Of a stretch of 64,000 nucleotides of DNA, positions 24,650 to 33,952 are shown piece after piece. A model generated the notes under the pieces. The model was not told the origin of the DNA. It saw only the letters and a list, made by a program, of their open reading frames with translations, and searched no databases. The stretch's first letter is position 1, and the number at the start of each line of letters is the position of its first letter. This DNA is from Caballeronia sp. dw_19. Lineage in GTDB: Bacteria > Pseudomonadota > Gammaproteobacteria > Burkholderiales > Burkholderiaceae. Made by a program: the position numbers and the translations under genes. The stretch covers positions 1 to 64,000 of the forward strand of contig NZ_JAAVUQ010000042.1 of assembly GCF_018449515.1 (NCBI RefSeq). The letters run 5' to 3'.

Positions 24650-26008
24650 ATGCACCGTTTCATCATCGTCGGCGGCGGAGCGGGCGGGCTTGAACTGGCC
24701 ACGCGTCTTGGCGACAAGTTCGGCAGCGCCGACGGCAAACGCGAGCCGCGTGCGCAAGTCACGCTGATCGACCGCAATTCCACGCACATCTGGAAGCCCT
24801 TGCTGCACGAGGTCGCTGCCGGCAGCATGGACCCGTTTTCGCAGGAATTGCCGTATGCCGCGCAGGCGCGCTGGCATGGTTTCGAATTCCAGCAGGGCGA
24901 TCTGCTCGGCATCGACCGGACGGCCAAACGCGTCACGCTCGGCCCCCTTCTCGACGATGAAGCCGGCGAGTTGATGCCGCAGCGCGATCTCGAATACGAC
25001 ACGTTGATTGTGGCGATCGGCAGCACGACGGCTTTTTTCGGCGTTCAGGGCGCGCAAGAAAATTCGCTCGCCCTCGATACCGTCGATCAGGCCGAGTTAT
25101 TCCGCAAACGGCTGATCGCGGCGTGTATTCGCGCGGAGTATCGGACGCCGGAGCCGGACGCGACCGGCGCTTCCAATGCCGGGCCAAGGCAGCCGCGGAT
25201 CCAGGTGGCGATTGTCGGCGGCGGGGCGACGGGCGTGGAGTTATCGGCGGAATTGCGCAACACGGCGCAAGTGCTGCACGCTTACGGGCTGCACAAGCTC
25301 GATCCGAAACACGATATCGGCATTGTGCTGATTGAAGCCGGGCCGCGCATTCTCCCCGCGCTGCCCGAGCGCGTGTCCACCGCAACCGCCGACTTGCTGG
25401 ACAAGCTTGGCGTCGCGCTGATGACCAGCGAGACGGTGGCCGAAGTGTCGCGCGGGTTCATCCGCACGGCGAGCGGCAAGACTATCGCTGCCGATCTGAC
25501 CGTGTGGGCGGCCGGTATTCGCGCGCCGGGCGTGCTCGCGAAACTCGACGGCTTGGCCACCAACCGGATCGGGCAGTTGATCGTGCGCCGCACGCTGCAA
25601 ACCGAAACCGATGACAACATTTTCGCTCTCGGCGATTGCGCCGCGTGTCCGTGGCCCGGCGGCGAGAAGGAAGGACGTAACGTGCCGCCGCGTGCGCAGG
25701 CCGCGCATCAGCAGGCAAGTTTCCTGCTGAAATCGCTGGAGCGCCGGCTTGAAGACAAGCCCTTGCCCGACTACACGTATCGGGACTTTGGATCGCTGGT
25801 GTCGCTCGGGCATTTCAGCGCGGTCGGGAGTCTGATGGGCGGGTTGATCGGCGGCAACATGCTGATTGAAGGGCTGTTCGCGCGTTTCATGTATCAGTCG
25901 CTGTACCGCATGCATATTGCGGCGCTGCATGGCTGGGCGCGCATGGCGCTTGATACCGTCGCGCACTGGCTGCGGCGCTCCACCGCGCCGCGCGTCAAGC
26001 TGCATTGA
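24650..26008 (+). CDS. ndh: Type II NADH dehydrogenase
   Basis: This 452-residue flavoprotein oxidises NADH and reduces quinone at the membrane without pumping protons. The FAD-binding GGGAGG (about 8-13), the NADH-binding VGGGATGVELSAEL (about residue 187) and the FAD-contact TDDNIFALGDCAACP are visible. The C-terminal amphipathic region (LIEGLFARFMYQSLYRMHIAALHGW) is the membrane anchor. It follows polA by 54 bp. A 20-bp perfect hairpin lies right behind the stop codon. Confidence 0.92.
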   Translation: MHRFIIVGGGAGGLELATRLGDKFGSADGKREPRAQVTLIDRNSTHIWKPLLHEVAAGSMDPFSQELPYAAQARWHGFEFQQGDLLGIDRTAKRVTLGPLLDDEAGELMPQRDLEYDTLIVAIGSTTAFFGVQGAQENSLALDTVDQAELFRKRLIAACIRAEYRTPEPDATGASNAGPRQPRIQVAIVGGGATGVELSAELRNTAQVLHAYGLHKLDPKHDIGIVLIEAGPRILPALPERVSTATADLLDKLGVALMTSETVAEVSRGFIRTASGKTIAADLTVWAAGIRAPGVLAKLDGLATNRIGQLIVRRTLQTETDDNIFALGDCAACPWPGGEKEGRNVPPRAQAAHQQASFLLKSLERRLEDKPLPDYTYRDFGSLVSLGHFSAVGSLMGGLIGGNMLIEGLFARFMYQSLYRMHIAALHGWARMALDTVAHWLRRSTAPRVKLH

Positions 26009-26022
26009 GGCTGTTTAGAATG

Positions 26023-26067
26023 GGCAGCCGGCCTTGAAGCGCAGTGCGCGCTTCAAGGCCGGCTGCC
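26023..26067. other. 20-bp perfect hairpin behind ndh
   Basis: GGCAGCCGGCCTTGAAGCGC (26023-26042) pairs without mismatch with 26048-26067 across a 5-base loop. No T-run follows on either strand. The rest of the 190-bp gap to the next gene shows nothing else apart from that gene's ribosome binding site. Confidence 0.9.
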
Positions 26068-26199
26068 GTGTAGTGATCGCGTAGTCGTTGCCGTGCTTTC
26101 GGCTTGGCGGCCGGTAGCGCGGCGTTCCCGTACCGGACGTCTGGTTCGCTAGCATCGTGTGCCAGTGGTCCTTCGCGGCCCATGCCGCTGGAGCTTTGC

Positions 26200-27075
26200 A
26201 TGCTTACGCCTGAAATCGACAGCCTCGTTCCGCATGTCCCGTTCAACCGGCGCACGTTTATCAAGGCCGCGGTCGGCAGCGGTTTTGCCGCCTGCGTGAT
26301 GCCGGTGTCCGCGCAAACCATCATTACCGATAGCAACGGTCTGGAAGCCGGTCCGGTCGGCTTCAAGGCCGCCGACGGTACGCTCGTGCCCGCGTACCGG
26401 GCGCAGCCGAAAGGCAAGACGCACTTGCCGGTGATCATCGTGATTCACGAGATTTTCGGCGTGCACGAGCATATTGCCGATGTCTGCCGGCGCTTCGCCA
26501 AACTCGGTTATCTGGCCGTCGCGCCTGATCTTTATGTGCGCGAAGGCGATGCGTCGAAATTCACGTCGATGCAGCAGTTGAACGATCAACTCGTCTCCAA
26601 AGTACCGGATGACCAGGTGCTCTCCGATATCGACTCGACCGTCGCCTGGGCGGGCGAACATGGCGGCGATTTGAATCGGCTGGGGATCACCGGTTTTTGC
26701 TGGGGCGGCCGGATCACGTGGCTTTATACCGAGCGCAATCCCCGCCTCAAAGCGGCGGTGGTCTGGTACGGGCGCGTGGTGGGGCCCAAGACGCCGAACA
26801 ATCCGGCGAATCCGCTCGACCTCGCGTCAAACTTGAAAGCGCCGGTGCTTGGTCTGTTCGGCAAGCTCGATCCAAGCATTCCACAGGACTCGCTTGAGCA
26901 GATGAAGCAGGCAATAGCCACGGGGCCGGCGGTCGCGCGCGGCTCGCAAATTGTGGTCTATGACGACGCGCCGCATGCGTTTTTCGCGGATTATCGGCCG
27001 AGTTACCGGAAAGCCGATGCGGAAGATGGCTGGAAGCGCACGCTGGCGTGGTTCAGGGAGCACGGGGTGAAATGA
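26200..27075 (+). CDS. Dienelactone hydrolase family protein, Tat-exported
   Basis: This 291-residue alpha/beta hydrolase has a twin-arginine signal (NRRTFIKAAVGSGFAACVMPVSA, residues 16-38). The catalytic triad of the family is visible: nucleophile Cys167 in GFCWGG, an Asp near GKLDPSI and His in DDAPHAFFADY. GGAG lies 6 bases before the ATG at 26200; upstream in-frame codons lack such a site. Relatives hydrolyse dienelactones in chloroaromatic breakdown, but the periplasmic versions have no firm substrate. It stands alone. Confidence 0.88.
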   Translation: MLTPEIDSLVPHVPFNRRTFIKAAVGSGFAACVMPVSAQTIITDSNGLEAGPVGFKAADGTLVPAYRAQPKGKTHLPVIIVIHEIFGVHEHIADVCRRFAKLGYLAVAPDLYVREGDASKFTSMQQLNDQLVSKVPDDQVLSDIDSTVAWAGEHGGDLNRLGITGFCWGGRITWLYTERNPRLKAAVVWYGRVVGPKTPNNPANPLDLASNLKAPVLGLFGKLDPSIPQDSLEQMKQAIATGPAVARGSQIVVYDDAPHAFFADYRPSYRKADAEDGWKRTLAWFREHGVK

Positions 27076-27323
27076 GCGGGAAGGAGGACGTTGCCGCCGC
27101 AATCCTGTCTGTTTCAAACACCGCATGTGAAGTTGGCCGCGCCGCCGTTTTGTCCAGCGCGGCGCGTGATTCCTGCAATGGGCGGTGAGGGGCCGCCCAT
27201 TTATGCCGTTGCGCCTTCCTCCGCTCCTGGTAGAGCAACCGTCCCAAGTTCTTGCGATGAGCGAAGAGCGAGTCTCTCACTCATACCGCTGCGCGTTCTT
27301 TCACTCCCGGCAGAGCTAAGATC

Positions 27324-28193
27324 TCACGCAGCCGCGCCGGCAGCCACCGGTCGCGATGCATCCGCACACCATTCGCTCCACGATCCCCCGTAAAGCGCCG
27401 CGCCATGCAGGCCGGCGATTTCCATGGCCAGTGCGTTGTGGCAGGCCGTCACGCCCGAGCCGCATTGCAGCACCACCCGATCCGGCGACGTCGCCCCGAG
27501 CAGCCCGCTAAATGCCTCGCGCAATTCGTGCGCGGTCTTGAAGCGGCCATCGGCGTTCAGGTTGTCCTTGAAAAAGCGATTCAGCGCGCCCGGAATATGG
27601 CCGCCGACCGGATCGAGCGTCTCATTCTCTCCGCGATACCGGTCCGCCGAGCGGGCATCGATCAGCACACGCTCGTGCGTGGTCAGGTTGCGCACGACGG
27701 CGTCGACATCGAACGTGACGGCCAGCGGCGCGCCGGCCTTGAACGTGCCTTCGGACTCGGGTGGGGTGGCTGTATCGAGGGGCTGGCCGGCCGCTTGCCA
27801 TGCGTTGAGGCCGCCGTCGAGCAGCGCGACGGAATCGTGGCCGAGCCAGCGCAACAGCCACCACAGACGTGCCGCGTACATCCCGCCCTGGGCGTCGTAG
27901 GTCACGACTTGCTGGCCTTCTTTCAGGCCCAGGCGCTTGAGCGTGGCGACCAGCGCCGCGCGTTCCGGCAACGGGTGGCGGCCGTTCTTGCCGGTCTTTG
28001 CACCCGACAAATCGCGATCGAGATGCAGATAATGCGCGCCCGGAATATGTCCCGCTGCGTAAGCGGCTTGCCCGGCTTCGGGCGCTGCGAGGTCGAAGCG
28101 GCAATCGACGAGCAGCACGTTGCCGGGCGCGGCGGCGAGGCGTTCGACGAGATTGGTCGCGGAGATAAGCGTGGTGTGGTGCGTGTGCGGCAT
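27324..28193 (-). CDS. sseA: 3-Mercaptopyruvate sulfurtransferase
   Basis: This 289-residue protein has two tandem rhodanese domains. The active-site loop is C244-GSGVT, the form typical of mercaptopyruvate sulfurtransferase; thiosulfate enzymes usually carry CRKGVT. It transfers sulfane sulfur from 3-mercaptopyruvate to thiols or cyanide. The start at 28193 follows GGGAG at 5 bases. A terminator separates it from the Rieske oxygenase gene upstream on the same strand. Confidence 0.9.
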   Translation of the reverse strand: MPHTHHTTLISATNLVERLAAAPGNVLLVDCRFDLAAPEAGQAAYAAGHIPGAHYLHLDRDLSGAKTGKNGRHPLPERAALVATLKRLGLKEGQQVVTYDAQGGMYAARLWWLLRWLGHDSVALLDGGLNAWQAAGQPLDTATPPESEGTFKAGAPLAVTFDVDAVVRNLTTHERVLIDARSADRYRGENETLDPVGGHIPGALNRFFKDNLNADGRFKTAHELREAFSGLLGATSPDRVVLQCGSGVTACHNALAMEIAGLHGAALYGGSWSEWCADASRPVAAGAAA

Positions 28194-28270
28194 GACAGCT
28201 CCCGGAGCGAACGCGCGGCTTGGTGGGCCGAGGGACGGCGCGTTGCGGTAGTTAAGTTTCAAGTCTAAAC

Positions 28271-28297
28271 AAAAAAGACGGACCTAAGCCCGTCTTT
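28271..28297 (-). terminator. Intrinsic terminator of the Rieske gene
   Basis: AAGACGG/CCGTCTT (28275-28281 and 28290-28296) has an 8-base loop and is followed on the minus strand by six T. It lies 21 bp behind the Rieske oxygenase stop codon. Confidence 0.85.
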
Positions 28298-28317
28298 CTT
28301 ATTCAAACCGCATCCCC

Positions 28318-29424
28318 TCAAATCTCGCCCAACTGCCGTCGCAAGAACTCATGGAAGTGCTGCATCCCTGACTCCATCGGGCTCTGATACGGCCCGACTT
28401 GCGACTCGCCGCGATTCATCAGCGCGCGCCTTCCGGCGTCCATGCGCTCGGCGATCTCATCGTCCTCACGCGCCGTTTCCATATACGCCGCCCGTTCCGC
28501 CTCGATGAAGTCACGCTCGAACAGCGCGATTTCCTCCGGGTAATAGAACTCGACGATATTCGTGGTCTTCTGCGGACCCTGCGGAATCAGCCACGACACC
28601 ACGAGCACATGCGGATACCACTCGATCATGATGCCCGGGTAATACACCATCCAGATCGCGCCGAATTCGGGCGGTTTGCCGTCGCGAAAACGGAGCACTT
28701 CGTCGTGCCACTTGCGGTACGTCGGGCTACCGGGTTTTTCCAGGTTCTTGTGCACGCCAACCGTCTGAACGCTATACCAGTCGCCGAATTCCCACGTCAG
28801 GTCATCGCAGGAAACAAAGCTCCCCAGGCCCGGATGGAACGGCGCGACGTGATAATCCTCGAGGTATACCTCGATAAAGCTCTTCCAGTTGTAGTTGCAT
28901 TCGTGCACTTCGACGTGATCGAACATGAAGCCCGAAAAGTCGAAATGTTTCGCCGGGCCGAGCTTGGCCAGATCGGCGGCAACGTCGCGTCCGCTGGACT
29001 CGAACAACAGCCCCTGCCAGTTCTGCAAGGGCGATTTGCCGAGGTTGAGGCACGGGTTGTCGGCGAAATGCGGCGCGCCCAGCAACTGGCCGTCGAGGTC
29101 GTAGGTCCAGCGGTGCAGCGGACACACGATGTTTTCCGCCGTGCCGCGTCCGTTGAGCATGATGGCCTGGCGGTGGCGGCACACGTTCGAGAGCAACTCG
29201 ATTTCGTCTTGTTTATTACGGACGAGCAGACGCCCTTCGCCTTCGCCGGGCAAAGCAAAATAACTTCCCGCCTCGGGCACCATGAGTTCATGCCCGATAT
29301 AGCGAGGACCGCGTTTGAACAGCGTGTCGATTTCGCGCTTGAGAAGCGCTTCGTCAAAGTAAGCCGTGACTGGCAACTGACTGTGAATGGCGTTCAGTTG
29401 CAATGCATTGCTCAGATTGGACAT
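28318..29424 (-). CDS. Rieske oxygenase, large subunit type
   Basis: This 368-residue protein is of the aromatic ring-hydroxylating dioxygenase alpha-subunit family. The [2Fe-2S] Rieske ligands are Cys82, His84, Cys101 and His104 (CRHRQ...CPLH). The mononuclear iron site has His192 and His197 in LEDYHVAPFHP. GGGAG lies 8 bases from the ATG at 29424. No small subunit, ferredoxin or reductase is adjacent, so its partners and substrate are unknown. Stand-alone relatives include amine demethylases and choline or carnitine-type monooxygenases. Confidence 0.9.
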   Translation of the reverse strand: MSNLSNALQLNAIHSQLPVTAYFDEALLKREIDTLFKRGPRYIGHELMVPEAGSYFALPGEGEGRLLVRNKQDEIELLSNVCRHRQAIMLNGRGTAENIVCPLHRWTYDLDGQLLGAPHFADNPCLNLGKSPLQNWQGLLFESSGRDVAADLAKLGPAKHFDFSGFMFDHVEVHECNYNWKSFIEVYLEDYHVAPFHPGLGSFVSCDDLTWEFGDWYSVQTVGVHKNLEKPGSPTYRKWHDEVLRFRDGKPPEFGAIWMVYYPGIMIEWYPHVLVVSWLIPQGPQKTTNIVEFYYPEEIALFERDFIEAERAAYMETAREDDEIAERMDAGRRALMNRGESQVGPYQSPMESGMQHFHEFLRRQLGEI

Positions 29425-29721
29425 TCCCACTCCCGTGAAGACGTGAAAGCAGTGAACAACCCAACCATCGAAAATTCGATTTAGGGAGCCCGCGATTATA
29501 CCGAAAAGCCTCTCAATGGGGCGCTTAGGGCCTTGATTTGGGTCAATTCCCGCTGAGTAGTTCCGCACGGCGCTGCGTTTTTCACGGACTTTCGGAGATA
29601 GGCGCTGATAGCCTGAGACAGGCCACAGGCATGGGTAAGAGCACGCTGAAGGTCGGAAAAGCAGCTTTTGCCGTAGAATGTCCGACTTGTTTCCAAAAAT
29701 CCGACACCACACTCACGATTC

Positions 29722-30033
29722 ATGGCGAAGACCGCAACGCAGGAAGGCTCGGCAAGCGCGGACAACGCGCCGCTCCCGGAGAACTACGAAACGGCGCTGG
29801 CCGAACTGGAGGGGCTCGTGGCGCGCATGGAGGGCGGCGCGCTGAGCCTTGAAGAATCGCTGGCGGCTTACCGGCGCGGCGCCGCGCTCGTCGGCTTTTG
29901 CCAGCAACAACTAGAGAAGGTCGAGCAGCAAGTTCGCGTGCTCGACGGCGACACACTAAAACCGCTGCCCGCCGAGGTCCAGCGCGCCACTCAGGGCGCC
30001 GGCACAACGGCAGATAACGGGGACGACTTATGA
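29722..30033 (+). CDS. xseB: Exodeoxyribonuclease VII small subunit
   Basis: This 103-residue protein contains the XseB core ENYETALAELEGLVARMEGGALSLEESLAAYRRGAALVGFCQQQLEKVEQQVRVL, a two-helix hairpin. It joins XseA to form the single-strand exonuclease. It overlaps ispA by 4 bp (ATGA), the usual xseB-ispA-dxs order. The 297-bp gap upstream holds a possible -10 TAGAAT (29675-29680 region) and no gene. Confidence 0.95.
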   Translation: MAKTATQEGSASADNAPLPENYETALAELEGLVARMEGGALSLEESLAAYRRGAALVGFCQQQLEKVEQQVRVLDGDTLKPLPAEVQRATQGAGTTADNGDDL

Positions 30034-30914
30034 CTTTCGATCAATGGATGCGCGCGAGCCTTGACCGCGTGGAAACGGCGCTGGAGCATTACTTGCCGGG
30101 AACGGACATCGCGCCCGCCAAACTGCATGAAGCCATGCGCTACGCGGTGCTTGGCGGCGGCAAGCGGGTTCGCCCGCTGTTGTGCCACGCAGCCGGTGAG
30201 CTGACCGGCGCTGGTTCGCAGCAACTGGAAGCGGCGAGCGCGGCGCTCGAGATGATTCACGTGTATTCGCTGGTGCATGACGACATGCCGGCCATGGACG
30301 ACGACGCTTTGCGTCGCGGAAAACCAACGGTACACGTGCAATATGACGAAGCGACGGCATTATTGGTCGGCGACGCCCTGCAGTCGCAAGCTTTCATTGC
30401 ACTGACGGCGGACAACGGCCTGAGCGCGGCGCAGCAGGCGTCGCTGACGCGTGAACTGGCGCTGGCAAGCGGTTCGATCGGCATGGCGGGCGGCCAGGCA
30501 ATCGATCTGGAAAGCGTGGGCCGCAAGCTGTCGCGCCCGGAACTTGAAACCATGCATCGCAAGAAAACCGGCGCGTTGCTGCGCGCGGCCGTGCGAATGG
30601 GTGCACTCTGTGGCGAAGCGCCGGATGCAGCCGCCATGAACGCACTGGACGCCTACGCGGCTGCGGTCGGACTCGCGTTTCAGGTGGTGGACGACATTCT
30701 CGACGTCACGGCCGACTCCGCCACGCTGGGCAAAACAGCGGGCAAGGACGCGAAGGATGACAAGCCGACCTACGTGTCGATCATCGGGCTCGATGCATCG
30801 CGCGAACTGGCGGCGCAACTGGGCCGCGATGCGCACGCCGCGCTCGCGCCCTTTGGCCCGCGTGCCGGTCGGCTCGGGGAATTGGCTGACCTGGTTGTGA
30901 ACCGGGTGCACTGA
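30030..30914 (+). CDS. ispA: Farnesyl diphosphate synthase
   Basis: This 294-residue prenyltransferase builds farnesyl diphosphate from IPP and DMAPP. The first aspartate-rich motif is DDMPAMDDD, the second is DDILD, with GGGKRVRPLL near the N-terminus. The residues before the first motif (MIHVYSLVHDD) fit a C15 product. It is translationally coupled to xseB and followed by dxs, which supplies the precursor pathway. Confidence 0.95.
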   Translation: MTFDQWMRASLDRVETALEHYLPGTDIAPAKLHEAMRYAVLGGGKRVRPLLCHAAGELTGAGSQQLEAASAALEMIHVYSLVHDDMPAMDDDALRRGKPTVHVQYDEATALLVGDALQSQAFIALTADNGLSAAQQASLTRELALASGSIGMAGGQAIDLESVGRKLSRPELETMHRKKTGALLRAAVRMGALCGEAPDAAAMNALDAYAAAVGLAFQVVDDILDVTADSATLGKTAGKDAKDDKPTYVSIIGLDASRELAAQLGRDAHAALAPFGPRAGRLGELADLVVNRVH

Positions 30915-31041
30915 AACATACGATAAAACGCGGGACCGGCGGGCGTGCCTGATGCAACTTGCGGCACCTTACGCATGCTGTCTTAAGCAGCGCCGGGTAA
31001 CAACCGAACGGCTTCCGCCAGTTTTCCTAAATGGGACGACG

Positions 31042-32976
31042 ATGTACGACTTGCTGAAAACCATCGACGATCCGGCCGCCTTGCGCGCCCTGGACCGCCA
31101 CGAACTAAAACCGCTGGCCGAAGAACTGCGTGCCTACGTGCTCGACAGCGTGTCGCAGACGGGCGGGCATTTGTCGTCGAATCTCGGAACGGTCGAACTG
31201 ACGATCGCGCTCCATTACGTCTTCGATACCCCGCACGATCGCATTGTCTGGGACGTGGGTCATCAGACTTATCCGCACAAGATCCTGACCGGCCGTCGCG
31301 ATCAGATGAAGACGCTGCGCCAGGCCGGCGGCATTTCCGGCTTCCCGCGCCGTAGCGAATCGAAATACGACACCTTCGGCACCGCGCATTCCAGCACGTC
31401 GATTTCGGCGGCGCTCGGTATGGCAATCGCCAGCAAGCTGCAGGGCGACAACCGTTATTCGATCGCGGTGATCGGCGACGGTGCGATGACCGCCGGCATG
31501 GCGTTCGAGGCCATGAACAATGCCGGCGTGGCCGACGACGTGCCGCTGCTCGTGATCCTGAACGACAATGACATGTCGATCTCGCCGCCTGTGGGCGCGT
31601 TGAATCGCCATCTCGCGCGCTTGATGTCGGGGCGTTTCTACGCGGCGGCGCGTGCCGGCGTGGAACGCGTGCTGCGTGTCGCACCGCCCATGCTGGACCT
31701 CGCGCGCAAGCTCGAGGAACACGCGAAGGGCATGATCGTTCCGGCCACGTTGTTCGAGGAATTCGGCTTTAACTACATCGGTCCGATTGATGGCCATGAT
31801 CTGGAATCGCTGATTCCTACGCTGCAAAACATCAAGGAATTGCGCGGCCCGCAGTTCCTGCACGTCGTGACGAAGAAGGGGCAGGGTTACAAGCTCGCCG
31901 AAGCCGATCCGGTCCTCTATCACGGTCCCGGCAAGTTCAATCCGGCGGAAGGCATCAAGCCGTCGACGGCGCCATCGAAGAAAACTTATACGCAGGTCTT
32001 CGGCGAATGGCTGTGCGACGCTGCCGAGCAGGATTCGCGGGTCGTCGGCATCACGCCGGCCATGCGCGAAGGCTCGGGCATGGTGGAATTCGAGAAGCGC
32101 TTCCCGGATCGTTATTTCGATGTGGGTATCGCGGAACAACACGCTGTGACGTTCGCGGGCGGTCTCGCCGCCGACGGCATGCGCCCGGTTGTCGCAATCT
32201 ATTCCACGTTCTTGCAGCGTGCCTACGACCAGTTGATCCATGACGTCGCGCTGCAGAACCTGCCGGTGGTATTCGCTATCGATCGGGCCGGTCTGGTGGG
32301 CGCGGACGGCGCGACGCACGCGGGTAATTACGACCTCGCGTTCCTGCGCTGCATCCCGAACATGACGGTGATGGCGGCTTCAGACGAAAACGAATGCCGT
32401 CAAATGCTGTACACCGCTTTGCAGCAGCCCAATCCGTCCGCTGTGCGTTATCCGCGCGGCGCCGGTACGGGCGTGAAGATCGTCAAGAAGATGACCGCGA
32501 TTCCGCTCGGCAAGGGCGAAATCCGCCGTGAGTCCACGCAGAAAGTGGGTTCCGGCAAGCGCATCGCGATCCTTGCGTTCGGGACCATGGTCGCCCCCGC
32601 GCTGGCGGCGGCCGAGGAACTGGACGCTACGGTTGCGAACATGCGCTTCGTGAAGCCGATCGACGCCGAATTGCTGCGTGAACTCGCCGCCACCCACGAC
32701 GCGCTCGTGACCGTGGAAGAAGGCGCGATCATGGGCGGCGCGGGTTCGGCATGCGTGGAAAGCCTGTTGGCGAGCGCGGTCATCAAGCCCGTGCTGCAAC
32801 TGGGCTTGCCCGATGTATTTATCGATCACGGCGATCCGGTCAAGCTGCTTGTTTCGTGCGGACTGGATGGTGCTGGCATTGCCAAGTCGATTCGCGAGCG
32901 CTTTCTCGATAACATCACTAGCGCCACTAGTGCCGTCGAAACCGATGCGGGCAAGTTGACGAAACGCGTCGCCTGA
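31042..32976 (+). CDS. dxs: 1-Deoxy-D-xylulose-5-phosphate synthase
   Basis: This 644-residue thiamine-diphosphate enzyme condenses pyruvate and glyceraldehyde 3-phosphate, the first step of the MEP isoprenoid pathway. The thiamine-binding motif starts GDGAMTAGMAFEAMN and ends NDNDMS; the transketolase-like second half has GIAEQHAVTFAGG. The start was set at ATG 31042 (MYDLLKTIDDP), as in homologues. The last 20 residues are extra. It is downstream of ispA in the same operon. Confidence 0.96.
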   Translation: MYDLLKTIDDPAALRALDRHELKPLAEELRAYVLDSVSQTGGHLSSNLGTVELTIALHYVFDTPHDRIVWDVGHQTYPHKILTGRRDQMKTLRQAGGISGFPRRSESKYDTFGTAHSSTSISAALGMAIASKLQGDNRYSIAVIGDGAMTAGMAFEAMNNAGVADDVPLLVILNDNDMSISPPVGALNRHLARLMSGRFYAAARAGVERVLRVAPPMLDLARKLEEHAKGMIVPATLFEEFGFNYIGPIDGHDLESLIPTLQNIKELRGPQFLHVVTKKGQGYKLAEADPVLYHGPGKFNPAEGIKPSTAPSKKTYTQVFGEWLCDAAEQDSRVVGITPAMREGSGMVEFEKRFPDRYFDVGIAEQHAVTFAGGLAADGMRPVVAIYSTFLQRAYDQLIHDVALQNLPVVFAIDRAGLVGADGATHAGNYDLAFLRCIPNMTVMAASDENECRQMLYTALQQPNPSAVRYPRGAGTGVKIVKKMTAIPLGKGEIRRESTQKVGSGKRIAILAFGTMVAPALAAAEELDATVANMRFVKPIDAELLRELAATHDALVTVEEGAIMGGAGSACVESLLASAVIKPVLQLGLPDVFIDHGDPVKLLVSCGLDGAGIAKSIRERFLDNITSATSAVETDAGKLTKRVA

Positions 32977-33085
32977 CGCGAAGAACGTGTGGTGAAGACG
33001 GGCGTCGGGGACGCCTGTCTGGTGGTTTCATCCGTGCGCGTCAAGGTTCGCGCGACGAGATTCACGCCACGGACAAGGAAAAAGA

Positions 33086-33904
33086 ATGAATCAGATGAAT
33101 CCCGCCTTTGCGATGCCCGATGTCCAGAGTTCGCTCGACGTCCGGCAGATTCCAATCCAGCGTGTGGGCGTAAAAGCGGTTCGATATCCGCTGACCATCC
33201 GGACGTCCAGCGGCGAATTGCAGCCGGGCGTTGGCGTGTGGAATCTCGACGTTCATCTTCCCGCCGATCAAAAAGGCACGCACATGTCGCGCTTCGTCGC
33301 TTTACTCGACGAACACCGCGCGCCGCTCGACCAGGCTGCATTCCGCACCATGCTCGCGTCGATGCTGGCGAAGCTCGAGGCGCATTCGGGGCGTATCGAG
33401 GTGTCGTTTCCGTACTTCGTCATGAAGACCGCGCCGGTGTCCGGCGTGCAAAGCCTGATGGATTACGAGGTTACGTTGACCGGTGAGGTGCGTGACGGCG
33501 AGACGCGGATATCGTTGAAAGTGCTCGTACCGGTTACTAGCCTGTGCCCGTGCTCGAAGCAGATTTCGCAGTACGGCGCGCATAACCAGCGCTCGCATGT
33601 GACTATCGCGGCGGAGCTGAAGGGCGATGTCGCGATCGAGGACTTGATCCGGATCGCGGAAGAAGAAGCCTCGTGCGAGTTGTGGGGTTTGCTGAAGCGG
33701 CCCGACGAGAAGTTTGTGACCGAGCGTGCTTACGAGAACCCTAAATTCGTTGAAGACCTGGTTCGCGATGTCGCCACGCGGCTGAATGCGGACGAACGAA
33801 TTGTGGCGTATGTGCTGGAAGCCGAGAACTTCGAGTCGATCCACAATCACAGCGCCTACGCCGTGATCGAGCATGACAAGCGGGTTTCAGGCGCGGCTGT
33901 TTGA
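33086..33904 (+). CDS. folE2: GTP cyclohydrolase FolE2 (type IB)
   Basis: This 272-residue enzyme converts GTP to dihydroneopterin triphosphate, the first step of folate synthesis. The metal-binding and catalytic segment VTSLCPCSKQISQYGAHNQRSHV and the early VGVKAVRYPLTI are characteristic of FolE2, which tolerates low zinc because it can use other metals. AAGGAAA lies 7 bases from the ATG. It is on the same strand as dxs, 109 bp behind. No zinc-uptake regulator site was recognised. Confidence 0.95.
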   Translation: MNQMNPAFAMPDVQSSLDVRQIPIQRVGVKAVRYPLTIRTSSGELQPGVGVWNLDVHLPADQKGTHMSRFVALLDEHRAPLDQAAFRTMLASMLAKLEAHSGRIEVSFPYFVMKTAPVSGVQSLMDYEVTLTGEVRDGETRISLKVLVPVTSLCPCSKQISQYGAHNQRSHVTIAAELKGDVAIEDLIRIAEEEASCELWGLLKRPDEKFVTERAYENPKFVEDLVRDVATRLNADERIVAYVLEAENFESIHNHSAYAVIEHDKRVSGAAV

Positions 33905-33952
33905 ACGAGTTGGGTAGTTTTTTAGCGCTTGCGGCTACTTAAGACTTAAGCC

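Noticed and set aside
22469..25057. Very long minus-strand frames opposite polA and ndh
   Set aside because: They are antisense to well-identified enzymes, are His/Arg/Gln-rich as expected for GC-rich shadow frames, and match no family.
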